Shown: piece by piece, positions 1 to 7,503 of the stretch
Layout of the letters: each line of letters begins with the position of its first letter
Numbering within the stretch: the stretch's first letter is position 1
Source of the DNA: a bacterium
GTDB taxonomy: Bacteria > Acidobacteriota > Thermoanaerobaculia > Multivoradales > J023
Direction: 5' to 3'
NCBI GenBank assembly: GCA_024226315.1
Contig: JAAELT010000177.1
Span: 1 to 64,000 of the forward strand
Length of the DNA: 64,000 nucleotides
Program-made: the position numbers and the translations under genes
Notes under the pieces: model-generated
Database searches by the model: none
The model's input: the letters and a program-made list of their open reading frames with translations, nothing else
What the model was told of the DNA's origin: nothing

Positions 1-1648
1 CGTGGCCGGTGGCGTCGCCGACGGCAGAGATCAGGGTGCCGTCGTCGGCCGAGCGGAAATCGTAGTAGTCGCCGCCCACCTCGGTCGCGGTCTCCATGTG
101 CACCGCCAGGTGGTAGGACGGGTGCTCGGGCAGCGCCTTGGGCAGTAGCGAGAGCTGGAAATCGCGCGCCTCCTCGAGCTCGCGGGTCTTGCGCTCGTTG
201 TCCGCCTCGAGCACCTGGCGCGCGATTTCCTGATCGCGCCGCTTGCGCTCTTGCTCGAGCAGCTTTTCCTGGTGCCGGCTGAGCTCGCCGGCCATGCGGT
301 TGAACGAACCGGCGAGCTGGCCGAGCTCGTCGCGACCGCGCACCGGCACCCGGGTCTGCAGGTCGCCGCCGGCGATGCGCTCGGCGCCGGCGTTGAGCAC
401 CTCGACGCGGCGCGTCATCCGGGTCGACAGGCCGACGACCCCGACCAGGGCCAGGAGGATGGCGCTCAGGCCGAAGGTCAGACTGCGCTTGGCGGCGGCC
501 TCGACCGCCTTCAGGCTCTCGCGGATCGGGCGGGCGATGCCGAAGCGCAGGCCGGTCTCGGGGTCTTGTTTGGTGACGACGACCCAGTCTTCGAGCGGCG
601 CGCTGCCGGTATCGAGGCGCTGTTGCAGATCTTCGAGGATCGCCCGATCGGCTTCTTCGGCGACGTACAGGCGGTCCTCGGCGTCGAGGGCGAAGGGCAG
701 CTCTCCCTGCTCACGCCGGGTTTGCTGGAAGACTCGGCGCAGCAGCTTCTGGGCGCTCAGGTGAGGCTTTACGCGGCCGATCGCGGTCCCCCGCTCGCGC
801 ATCGGGAAGGCCAGCTCTGGTCCCAAGACGAGCTCGCTCCGTTTGCGCCGCTCGATGAGCGTCTGCCGCTCGTCGGCCCGCCGGAGCCGCTCTTCGGCTC
901 GGCCCTGGTGCTCGGCGTCGCGCTCCAGGTCCCTGATCCAGCTCTGCCACCGTTCGTGGGCGGCCCCTTCCGGTGCCTCGCCCTCGCCCTCGCCCTCGAT
1001 GATGATGTATTCGAGGCCACCGGCTTCTGGCGCCTCTGGTGGGTGCCCGAACGCCTCGGCCATCGCCGTGGCGATGTCGGCGCCCATCTGAATGCCGAGG
1101 GTGATCTCCTCGTCGAGGTCGCCGGGGTCGGCGTGCTCGCGCAGGTCCTCGTACTCGCGGGTGACCTCGAGGACGATCGACTCGATCTCGGCCTGGGTCG
1201 GCGGCTCCGGCCCTGAAAGCGATAGCTCGGACTGGCCTGGTGGCGGCGCGTCGGGAGCGAAGCCGAGCGTCCTCGGGGGGAGCGTCCCCGGAGGGAGCGG
1301 CGCGCGCGGCGGCTCCGGGATCACTTCGAACGAGTCGATCAGCGTCGCCGCGTCGCCGAGCTCCGCGAGCCATCGCTTCACCACCACCTGCTCCGCGTCG
1401 TCGGCTGTGTCGGCGTCGCCGGCAATCTCGGCGAAGGGCACGCCGCCGAGACGGGTCATGCGCTCCCTGAGGTCGCTCTTGACGGCGCCGAGCCGGCGCT
1501 CCATCTCGCCGGTCAGGGCGGCGGCCTCGGTCTCCACCGTCTCTCGTACCGCTCGCCGGGAGGAGACATAGGAATAGAGGACGATGCCGGCCAGCGGGAC
1601 CACCGCGAGCAGTAGGAGGGCGACGATCAGTTGGGTGCGGATCTTCAT
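1..1648 (-). CDS. HAMP-domain membrane sensor with SpoIIE/PP2C serine phosphatase domain (C-terminus cut by window edge)
   Basis: The frame opens at an ATG at 1648 and runs off the left edge, giving about 549 residues. Seen: an N-terminal membrane anchor (residues about 6-27), a long acidic Pro/Glu-rich sensor region, a second hydrophobic segment (about 386-406), a HAMP-like linker (about 406-453, with GRDELGQLAGSFNRMAGEL), a charged coiled coil, then the start of a PP2C domain with the motif GGDYYDF near residue 525. Known: proteins of this layout are RsbU-like phosphatases that release anti-sigma-factor antagonists in response to an external signal. The domain fold is clear; the signal and partner switch are not visible. 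No RsbV/RsbW gene is in the window, so the target is unknown. The gene is divergent from the small gene starting at 1761. Confidence 0.85.
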   Translation of the reverse strand, partial: MKIRTQLIVALLLLAVVPLAGIVLYSYVSSRRAVRETVETEAAALTGEMERRLGAVKSDLRERMTRLGGVPFAEIAGDADTADDAEQVVVKRWLAELGDAATLIDSFEVIPEPPRAPLPPGTLPPRTLGFAPDAPPPGQSELSLSGPEPPTQAEIESIVLEVTREYEDLREHADPGDLDEEITLGIQMGADIATAMAEAFGHPPEAPEAGGLEYIIIEGEGEGEAPEGAAHERWQSWIRDLERDAEHQGRAEERLRRADERQTLIERRKRSELVLGPELAFPMRERGTAIGRVKPHLSAQKLLRRVFQQTRREQGELPFALDAEDRLYVAEEADRAILEDLQQRLDTGSAPLEDWVVVTKQDPETGLRFGIARPIRESLKAVEAAAKRSLTFGLSAILLALVGVVGLSTRMTRRVEVLNAGAERIAGGDLQTRVPVRGRDELGQLAGSFNRMAGELSRHQEKLLEQERKRRDQEIARQVLEADNERKTRELEEARDFQLSLLPKALPEHPSYHLAVHMETATEVGGDYYDFRSADDGTLISAVGDATGH

Positions 1649-1760
1649 CAGGTTGGCGACCCTACCATTCCAGGGCTGCGGTGTTCCGAGACAGTGGATC
1701 GACTGCTATGCTGAATACGAGGGTGTGGGCTCAGGGTTCGGAGTTGTTCGAGGAGATGCC

Positions 1761-2138
1761 ATGCTCGAGGAGTATCGCGACGTCAGGCAGGTGGCGGGGG
1801 AGCCCGCGCGCCGCTGGTTCGGCGATCCGGTGTTCGACCTGATCGTCTGGCTCGACGAGGCGGGCGCCACGATCGGGTTTCAGCTCTGTTACGACAAAGG
1901 GCTCGACGAACGCGCCCTGACCTGGACGGAGAAAAGCGGCTTCAGCCACCGGCGGGTCGACGACGGAGAGTCGATGCCGGAGAAGCGAAAACGCACCCCG
2001 GTGCTGGTGCCGGACGGCATCGTGGACGCCGAGCTGCTGGCGCGGCGTTTCTCTGGCGAGAGCGGTGGGATCGATCCCGAGATCGTCGACTTCGTGGTCG
2101 CCAAGATCCGGGAGGGCGGAGAGTCTGGAGTGATCTAG
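1761..2138 (+). CDS. small conserved hypothetical protein
   Basis: This is a 125-residue soluble protein. The frame is open further upstream, but ATG 1761 is preceded by AGGAG at 1751-1755, which sets the start. The protein is rich in Trp and Asp and contains WFGDPVFDLIVWLDE near the N-terminus, then FQLCYDKG and RALTW. From memory this resembles a family of uncharacterised proteins whose function is not known; no catalytic motif or membrane segment is visible. Its last four bases overlap the 3' end of the convergent methyltransferase gene, so the two are not an operon. I do not assign a function. Confidence 0.7.
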   Translation: MLEEYRDVRQVAGEPARRWFGDPVFDLIVWLDEAGATIGFQLCYDKGLDERALTWTEKSGFSHRRVDDGESMPEKRKRTPVLVPDGIVDAELLARRFSGESGGIDPEIVDFVVAKIREGGESGVI

Positions 2139-2932
2139 GCTGGTTTGCGCGCGAGATAGTAGATGTAGTCGTCTCGGCACTCCTCGTCGATCGGCAGGGG
2201 CGAGCCGTCCGGGCGCACCATCTCGACGTCGGCGAAGCCGGCCTCCTCGAGCTGCCGCGCCTGCTGCCTCTTGGAGATGTAGTAGGTCAGCAGGCTGAAG
2301 CGGCAGGCATGGTCGTTGACGATCGAATGGGTCGGCGCGTGCACCTCACGCCGCTTCATGCGCAGCCGGTTGAAGATCCCCGTCGCGGCGCCGGTGAGGT
2401 CGGTCGTGGCACGCCGCAGCGTCCGGGCGAGGCTGCCCCGCCACTTCAGCTCGGGTGGGCGGAAGGCCGAGATCCTCTCGCAGTCCAGGTTGTGGGTCGA
2501 GAACGCCAGCCGGCCGCCCGGCACAAGGACCCTCCAGGTCTCCGCCAGGATCCGCAGCCGATCGTCGTGATCGACCTCGTCGATGCCGTTCCAGGCATAG
2601 AACGCGACGTCGAACGAGCGATCCGGCAGCGCCACGCGCCGCGCGTCGCAAAGTATCAGGGCCGCCTGCCGGTGGACGCCTCGGCAATGGCCGAGCATGT
2701 TGGCCGAGTAGTCGAGGGCCAGGTAGAAGCGGGCCAGCGGGCGCAGGTGCCCCGTCGTACGGCCGGTGCCGACGCCCAGGTCCAGCACCCGACGGTCGCG
2801 CAGGTCGCCGTCCAGACGGCCGAGGATCGTTTCCTCCGCGGCCAGCAGGGAGGTGTACCCGGCGTAGTCTTCCACCACCGCCGGGTCGCTGTAATAGCGC
2901 CGGTTCAGGCGATAGAGGTAGTCGCTGAACAT
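2135..2932 (-). CDS. class I SAM-dependent methyltransferase
   Basis: 265 residues. The SAM-binding motif I is VLDLGVGTGRT at residues 49-59, followed by a motif resembling LALDYSANML (the acidic strand-2 end) and VLVPGGRLAFSTHNL (motif VI/post region). These show a class I methyltransferase of the UbiE/Methyltransf_11 type; the substrate cannot be told. The ATG at 2932 faces the divergent TetR gene at 3120, and the 187 bp between them carry a promoter and a palindromic operator, so this gene is a plausible second target of that regulator. The 3' end overlaps the convergent small gene by four bases. Confidence 0.85.
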   Translation of the reverse strand: MFSDYLYRLNRRYYSDPAVVEDYAGYTSLLAAEETILGRLDGDLRDRRVLDLGVGTGRTTGHLRPLARFYLALDYSANMLGHCRGVHRQAALILCDARRVALPDRSFDVAFYAWNGIDEVDHDDRLRILAETWRVLVPGGRLAFSTHNLDCERISAFRPPELKWRGSLARTLRRATTDLTGAATGIFNRLRMKRREVHAPTHSIVNDHACRFSLLTYYISKRQQARQLEEAGFADVEMVRPDGSPLPIDEECRDDYIYYLARKPA

Positions 2933-2975
2933 GACCGCGGGCGGTGCGGCGACGGTCGCTTTGCCGCCGTGCGCC

Positions 2976-3005
2976 TTGACAGGATCTGGCTCGCCACCCT
3001 ATTCT
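2976..3005 (+). promoter_or_regulatory. sigma-70 type promoter of the TetR gene
   Basis: TTGACA at 2976-2981 and TATTCT at 3000-3005 are separated by 18 bp. Transcription would begin near 3012, about 110 bases upstream of the TetR start codon. The -35 box is a perfect consensus and the -10 has four of six matches. Confidence 0.55.
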
Positions 3006-3019
3006 ACCGACCGGTTAGT
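3006..3019. promoter_or_regulatory. TetR-type palindromic operator
   Basis: ACCGACCGGTTAGT matches its own reverse complement at 10 of 14 positions (ACNNACCGGTNNGT) around a perfect ACCGGT centre. It abuts the -10 box of the promoter just upstream, the classic position for self-repression by a TetR-family protein, and sits between this gene and the divergent methyltransferase. Confidence 0.55.
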
Positions 3020-3119
3020 TGTACCCAGAGAAGGCGCCGAAGCCCGGAGCAGCCACCATCGACGATTCATCGGCTTCGGATCGCCGCGAAGACCCACTCG
3101 TAAAGAAGAAGGCGCTCAG

Positions 3120-3806
3120 ATGCCTACCTATCAGAAACCACCGACCGTCAACGACGACGCCCGCGCCGTCGACATCTATCGCGAAGCGGCCCGTATTATC
3201 TCAGAGAAGGGCTTCGACGCCACCTCGATGGGAGATATTGCCGAGACTGTCGACCTGACCAAGGGCGGTCTCTACTACTACATCAAGGGAAAGAAGGCGC
3301 TGCTCTACGCGATCATGAACTTCGTCCTGAATCTGCTCGAGGACGACGTCATCTCGATCGCCGGCGAGGAGGGGGATCCGGACCAGCGCCTGGCGAGCTT
3401 GCTGTCGGGCTACGTCCGCCTGGTGATCGACGAGCCGAGCGCGATGAACATCCTGGTCAACGAGGAGGAGGGGCTGGACGCCTCCTACCGTCCCAAGATC
3501 ATGGAGCGCAAGCGGGCGTTCACCGACTTCCTACGCGAGTCGATCGTCGGCGTGCTCGAGCGGCAGCAGCGCACCCCGATGCTCGATCCCACCGTCGCCG
3601 CCCACAGCGTGCTGGGCATGGTGCACGGGGTGGTGCTCTGGTACAAGACCGATAGCGATCTCGGGCCCGACGAGCTGGTCGACCAGGTGACCCAGCTGGC
3701 GCTCCGGGGCCTGATCGCCGATCCCCCAGCGACCCCGGATCCGAAGGTCACCCGCACCGACGTCGAGCGCAGCCGCCCGCGCGGCAAGAAGCGCCAGGTC
3801 GCCTAA
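3120..3806 (+). CDS. TetR/AcrR family transcriptional regulator
   Basis: 228 residues. The frame stays open upstream to 2931, but the operator and promoter at 2976-3019 place the start at ATG 3120. The N-terminal helix-turn-helix spans about residues 15-60, with ARIISEKGFDATSMGDIAE followed by LTKGGLYYYIKGKKALL, a typical TetR DNA-binding domain; the rest is an all-helical ligand and dimer domain. The ending is Arg/Lys-rich (SRPRGKKRQVA). Regulators with this type of HTH and an ACCGGT-centred operator often control lipid or acyl-CoA metabolism, but nothing nearby confirms that. It probably represses itself and possibly the divergent methyltransferase. Confidence 0.9.
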   Translation: MPTYQKPPTVNDDARAVDIYREAARIISEKGFDATSMGDIAETVDLTKGGLYYYIKGKKALLYAIMNFVLNLLEDDVISIAGEEGDPDQRLASLLSGYVRLVIDEPSAMNILVNEEEGLDASYRPKIMERKRAFTDFLRESIVGVLERQQRTPMLDPTVAAHSVLGMVHGVVLWYKTDSDLGPDELVDQVTQLALRGLIADPPATPDPKVTRTDVERSRPRGKKRQVA

Positions 3807-4138
3807 CGTCCTCCTAGGAACCGGCGGCGGAGATTCTCCCGGGGCGCCCGAAACTCCCGGGGCGGAGAGGTGCGCGAAGTCCGTGAAACGGCGGATTTCG
3901 GGCCTCGGGTCGTGGATGACTCCTGGCATTGAACTTGCTATTCTTTACTGGTAGGCGTCCCCATGAGCAGTCCGCGTTCCGATTCCCGAGGTGGCCTGCC
4001 GAGCGGACGCTGGCCGATTCCCGCATCATCCCGAGCCCGAGACCCCAGGCACCGCGTGCCGGCCGCTGATTCGCGGCTGTGTGTGTGGGCCGCTCGTCAA
4101 CGGCTCGTCTTCGCGAATCCGTTCCAAAGGAGAGTGCC
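3807..4138 (+). other. 332-bp intergenic region carrying a sigma-54 site
   Basis: The interval holds short GC-rich direct repeats (CCCGGGGCG twice near 3838-3865) and the sigma-54 type site at 3924-3939. It ends in a strong ribosome-binding site (AAAGGAGAG) just before ATG 4139. I see no gene or clear terminator in it. Confidence 0.5.
3924..3939 (+). promoter_or_regulatory. candidate sigma-54 (-24/-12) promoter
   Basis: TGGCATTGAACTTGCT fits the consensus TGGCACG-N4-TTGCW, with the invariant GG and GC doublets at the correct spacing; two positions of the -24 element (C and G) differ. It reads toward the membrane protein at 4139 with a predicted leader of about 190 bases. Confidence 0.5.
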
Positions 4139-5335
4139 ATGAACGCCGATTACTACGCCCAACTGATGCAGCTGGCCCAGGACTACGGCCCGAAGCTCGC
4201 CTTCGCCGTCGGCATCCTCGCCGGCGGCTGGCTGGTGGCCAAATTCGCCGCCTACGCGATCAAGAAGCTGCTCGACAAGACCGACGTCGACAACAAGCTC
4301 GCCGAGATGATCACCGGCGGCCGCTCGAAAGACCTGCCGATCGAGAAGGGCCTGGCCAAGCTGGTCTACTGGCTGATCATGCTGTTCGTGATCGTGGCGG
4401 TGCTCCAGGTGCTCGGCCTGACGGTGGTTACCGGTCCGCTCAACGCGCTGCTGACCAAGATCACCGGCTTCCTGCCCAACGTGCTCGGCGCCGCCGCTCT
4501 GGGCGCGGTCGCCTGGGCGCTCGCCACGGTGCTGCGCCTGATCGTCAAGAACCTGCTCAGCGCCTTCAACCTCGACGAGAAGATCGGCGAGTCGGCAGGC
4601 GAGGAAACCAAGTCGATGTCGCTGGCCGCGACTCTGGCGGACGGCGTCTACTACCTGATCTTCCTGCTCTTCCTGCCCCAGATCCTGGACGCTCTGGAGA
4701 TGGAGGGCCTGTCGCCGGTCAAGGACATGGTCGGCGAGATCCTGGGCTTCCTGCCAAATCTGCTCGGCGCCGTCGTTGTCTTCTTCATCTTCTACCTGGT
4801 GGCGCGCATCGTCCAGCGATTGGTCGCCAACCTGCTGGCCACGATCGGTTTCAACAAGGTGCCCGAGTGGCTGGGTCTTGGTGACACCAAAGAGGGCGCA
4901 CTCTCGGCGTCGTCGATCGCCGGCTGGGTGGTGATGATCGTGATCCTCTTCATGGGTGCCATCCAGGCCTTCAACACACTCGGGCTGGCCGTCGTCTCGA
5001 ATCTCGCCAACGAGCTGATGCAGGGCCTGTTCTCGATCCTGGTCGCGGTGGTGATCTTCGCCGCCGGCCTGTTCTTCAGCCGCCTGGCCCACAAGGCGAT
5101 CACCGCCAGCGGTCATCGTCAGTCCGGAACGCTGGCCAACGTCGCCCGTCTGGCGATCCTGGTCGTCGTCGGCGCCATGGCGCTGCACAAGACCGGCCTG
5201 GCTCCGGACATCGTCAATCTGGCCTTCGGTGCCCTGATCGCCGGCCTGGCGCTGGCCTGCGGCCTGGCCTTCGGCCTCGGCGGCCGCGAGTCCGCGGCAC
5301 GCACGATCGAGTCCTGGCGCGGCAGCGAGGACTGA
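4139..5335 (+). CDS. TM-helix-repeat membrane protein related to mechanosensitive channels
   Basis: 398 residues, start ATG 4139 with the ribosome site AAAGGAGAG. At least nine hydrophobic segments are visible. Two copies of a conserved segment, FLPNVLGAAALGAVAWAL and FLPNLLGAVVVFFIFYLV, each followed by an amphipathic stretch, mark the Pfam 'conserved TM helix' repeat seen in proteins annotated as small-conductance mechanosensitive channels (CmpX-like). The C-terminal segment GLALACGLAFGLGGRESA resembles the pore helix entry of MscS, but the cytoplasmic beta and alpha/beta domains of MscS are absent: the protein ends about 12 residues later. A role in osmotic stress or membrane tension is inferred from the family only. 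A sigma-54 type site lies about 200 bp upstream. Confidence 0.8.
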   Translation: MNADYYAQLMQLAQDYGPKLAFAVGILAGGWLVAKFAAYAIKKLLDKTDVDNKLAEMITGGRSKDLPIEKGLAKLVYWLIMLFVIVAVLQVLGLTVVTGPLNALLTKITGFLPNVLGAAALGAVAWALATVLRLIVKNLLSAFNLDEKIGESAGEETKSMSLAATLADGVYYLIFLLFLPQILDALEMEGLSPVKDMVGEILGFLPNLLGAVVVFFIFYLVARIVQRLVANLLATIGFNKVPEWLGLGDTKEGALSASSIAGWVVMIVILFMGAIQAFNTLGLAVVSNLANELMQGLFSILVAVVIFAAGLFFSRLAHKAITASGHRQSGTLANVARLAILVVVGAMALHKTGLAPDIVNLAFGALIAGLALACGLAFGLGGRESAARTIESWRGSED

Positions 5336-5344
5336 GTCTTCGTT

Positions 5345-6265
5345 CTAGAGGCTGTCCCCGATTTCGGGGACGGTCGCCAGGATGTGCCGCACGGCCGCGA
5401 TCGAGAGACTGTTGGCCACCAGCCGCCAGGCGTTGGCGATGGGTAGGTCGGGGGGTAGTCGGTAGCTGTCGGGAAAGCCCAGGAGTCGGAGGACCTCGGC
5501 CGGTGAGAACCGGCGGGCCCCGGCGGGGGTGGCCAGGTAGGAGCCGCTGCGCACGTGCGAGCGGCCGTAGGCCGAGGTGAAGCAGTGGGTGACGGCGGCG
5601 GGATCGTCGGCTCGCGCCAGGTGCATAGCGGCGCGGTAGCTTTCGAGCAGATCAGCGTCGACCTCGAGTCCGTCCGGCGGCTCCGGGTCGAGGTAGCTGC
5701 CGAGCGGCGCTCCACGGGTCCGGCGAGCCGGGCGGGGAACGAGCCTGCCGCGCGCGGCGACCAGGTAGTACCGGCGCCGGCGGTTGGGGATGCCGAGCTC
5801 GGTGGGGCACAGCAGGCACTCTTCGACGCTTCTGTAACCCGCCTTTTCCAGGGTCGTGAGGAGCCGCTCGTGGACCTGGGAGCTCTCGAAGCCGGGGACG
5901 TTCTCGAGTGCCACGTAGCGGGGTCGCACCTCGGCGATCCGTTCGATCAGGGCGAGGAAGGTCTCGGCCCGCGGATCAGCGAGGTCGCGCCGCAGCCCCC
6001 GCCGGGTGAAGGGTTGGCAGGGCGGGGACGCCCACCACAGATCGGCGTCCCAGGCCCTGAGCTGGTCGATCGCGATCGACTCGACCAGCGCCGGCACCAC
6101 CGGGTGCGGGTAATTGTGGGAGTAGACCTCGAGCGCCAGGCGATTGACGTCGACGGCGGCGACCGGCGTGGCGGAGTCTCCGAGCGCCGCGGCGCAGCCT
6201 CCGATGCCGCAGTACAGCTCCAGGGCGCGCAGGGGATCTCTCGCGCCGTGACCGCCAGCGCTCAA
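5345..6265 (-). CDS. Dnmt2-type cytosine-C5 methyltransferase (probable tRNA methyltransferase)
   Basis: 306 residues. Motif I is ALELYCGIGGCAAAL, motif IV SPPCQPFTRRG with the catalytic Cys in PCQ, motif VI ALENVPGFESS, and motif VIII-like PNRRRRYYLVA. Between the catalytic half and the C-terminus sits HCFTSAYGRS followed by SGSYL. The CFT motif plus PPCQPFTR is the signature of Dnmt2/TRDMT1, which methylates C38 of tRNA-Asp in eukaryotes; the Geobacter homologue methylates tRNA-Glu. C-terminal FSPAEVLRLLGFP and LVANSLSIAAV match the motif IX/X region. There is no separate target-recognition domain of restriction-type size and no endonuclease neighbour. Start ATG 6265 overlaps the stop of the upstream reductase by four bases, so the two are co-translated. 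Alternative: an ordinary orphan DNA methyltransferase, less likely given the CFT motif. Confidence 0.8.
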   Translation of the reverse strand: MSAGGHGARDPLRALELYCGIGGCAAALGDSATPVAAVDVNRLALEVYSHNYPHPVVPALVESIAIDQLRAWDADLWWASPPCQPFTRRGLRRDLADPRAETFLALIERIAEVRPRYVALENVPGFESSQVHERLLTTLEKAGYRSVEECLLCPTELGIPNRRRRYYLVAARGRLVPRPARRTRGAPLGSYLDPEPPDGLEVDADLLESYRAAMHLARADDPAAVTHCFTSAYGRSHVRSGSYLATPAGARRFSPAEVLRLLGFPDSYRLPPDLPIANAWRLVANSLSIAAVRHILATVPEIGDSL

Positions 6266-7206
6266 GCCTCGGCCAGAGCCGCGTGCAACTGCTCGCGCAG
6301 CGGCTCAATCACCTCCGGATCCTTGACGTCGATCACCGGCGTGTTGTCGTACTGCTCGAAGAACAGGCTCGAGGGCACGTCCTCCGGGACTTCCAGCGCG
6401 CGGCGCAGCTTGCGGTTCTCGGGTACGAATCCGCGCGGGATGAGGCGTTCGATGATTCGGCCGATGGTGCCCTGGAGACCGCAGATCAAGATCGCCGCAC
6501 GGTCGGGCCTGAGCCCCCCCGCGCCGAGCCCCAGCCGCTCGTCGAGCTCCTTCAAGCGCTCGGGCATGAAGTAGTCCTCGACCCTGCCGGAGTCGCCCCG
6601 CCAATCGGGCGACTCTGCGGGCCGGCTGATCGAGGTCATGTAGTGCAGGCCCGATGCCTTCAGCGAGTCGAGCTCTTCCCGGTAACCGAGCTCGGCCGGG
6701 TAGGAGGCGCCGTGGAGGATCGCGTACTGGCCGAGGTCGGCCCGCGGGTCGCGGAGATGGATGCTGCGCACCATGCTGACGAAAGGAGCGAGCCCCGTGC
6801 CGGCGGCGACGCACACGCGCAGCCGCGGGTCGTCGTCTCCCACTGTGTCGCGGATCGTGAACTTACCGACCGCGCGATCACGCAGGAAGAGCCGGTTCGC
6901 GGCTTTCGTTTCCCACAGGAGATGGGTCAGCGGGTTGTCCGACTCCGGGTACGAGACGTAGCGGATGTAGAACTCCATGACGTCGCGCTCTTCGGGCGCC
7001 GAAACGATCGACATGGGCCGCCTCACGGAGCCGAGATCCGGCACGCGCTCGTTGTTCATCCCGAGGGTCACGTATTGGCCCGGAACGAAGGAATTCGCCG
7101 GGATCGGTTCGTCGGGCCGGATCTTGAAGATCGAGAGCTGCGAGGTGAGGTCCTCACGCTCGAGGAGGGTGGCGTTGTAGGTGAGGGGTTTTGCCGGCTT
7201 AGCCAT
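6262..7206 (-). CDS. ferredoxin-NADP+ reductase-like FAD/NAD(P)-binding oxidoreductase
   Basis: 314 residues. An FAD-binding beta-barrel occupies about residues 10-115 with RRPMSIVSAP (the RxYS-type flavin motif with Met in place of Tyr). The NAD(P)-binding domain follows from about 130 with VCVAAGTGLAPFVSMVRS, the GTGxAP motif, and later ILICGLQGTIGRIIERL. No 2Fe-2S ferredoxin domain is attached, so it resembles the Fpr class that moves electrons between NADPH and ferredoxin or flavodoxin. The C-terminal 50 residues (LRRALEVPEDVPSSLFFEQY onward) extend beyond the usual Fpr length. It is translationally coupled (ATGA) to the Dnmt2 gene downstream; a functional link is not obvious. Confidence 0.8.
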   Translation of the reverse strand: MAKPAKPLTYNATLLEREDLTSQLSIFKIRPDEPIPANSFVPGQYVTLGMNNERVPDLGSVRRPMSIVSAPEERDVMEFYIRYVSYPESDNPLTHLLWETKAANRLFLRDRAVGKFTIRDTVGDDDPRLRVCVAAGTGLAPFVSMVRSIHLRDPRADLGQYAILHGASYPAELGYREELDSLKASGLHYMTSISRPAESPDWRGDSGRVEDYFMPERLKELDERLGLGAGGLRPDRAAILICGLQGTIGRIIERLIPRGFVPENRKLRRALEVPEDVPSSLFFEQYDNTPVIDVKDPEVIEPLREQLHAALAEA

Positions 7207-7314
7207 GCCTAGGTGGATCTCCGGAGGGGTGGTGAGTCGGATTCGATCGACCTCTTCGGCTGCGAAGTCTATGCGCCGGGAGTACGAATTGTCGTGCCAT
7301 TGTCCGGTTTTTTG

Positions 7315-7329
7315 TGACAGAGACTGTCA
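7315..7329. promoter_or_regulatory. inverted repeat, possible enhancer-binding protein site
   Basis: TGACAG-AGA-CTGTCA is a perfect 6-3-6 inverted repeat about 150 bp upstream of the sigma-54 -24 element at 7478, the usual distance for an upstream activator site. It could equally serve the divergent reductase gene starting at 7206. Confidence 0.45.
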
Positions 7330-7477
7330 ATCGGGGCGCCGTGACACGGCGTTCTGACACCTCGCTGCCACCGACCGAAGTGCGATGGGGCGAATTTTTC
7401 TAGATCGAATCACGAATTCAAGTGCGATCTCTGCTTGTAGTGAAAAAGCGCTTCGCGGAGCCGATCGGCCGGCGGGC

Positions 7478-7493
7478 TGGCACGTCGATTGCT
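7478..7493 (+). promoter_or_regulatory. consensus sigma-54 (-24/-12) promoter
   Basis: TGGCACGTCGATTGCT matches TGGCACG-N4-TTGCW at every defined position. Transcription should start near 7504 and read rightward into a region with no protein gene on that strand until 9613; the gene at 7706-9430 is antisense to it. Confidence 0.65.
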
Positions 7494-7503
7494 AATGAAC
7501 AGT

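Noticed and set aside
4097..5188. 363-codon open frame opposite the membrane protein
   Set aside because: The translation is a Gln/Asp/His-rich shadow of a multi-helix protein; no start signal or homology.
5345..6265. restriction-modification system
   Set aside because: No endonuclease, specificity or Vsr gene adjoins the methyltransferase, and its motifs are those of Dnmt2.
7284..7299. minus-strand sigma-54 promoter for the reductase gene
   Set aside because: TGGCACG is perfect, but the -12 element reads TTCGT instead of TTGCW, losing the essential GC doublet.
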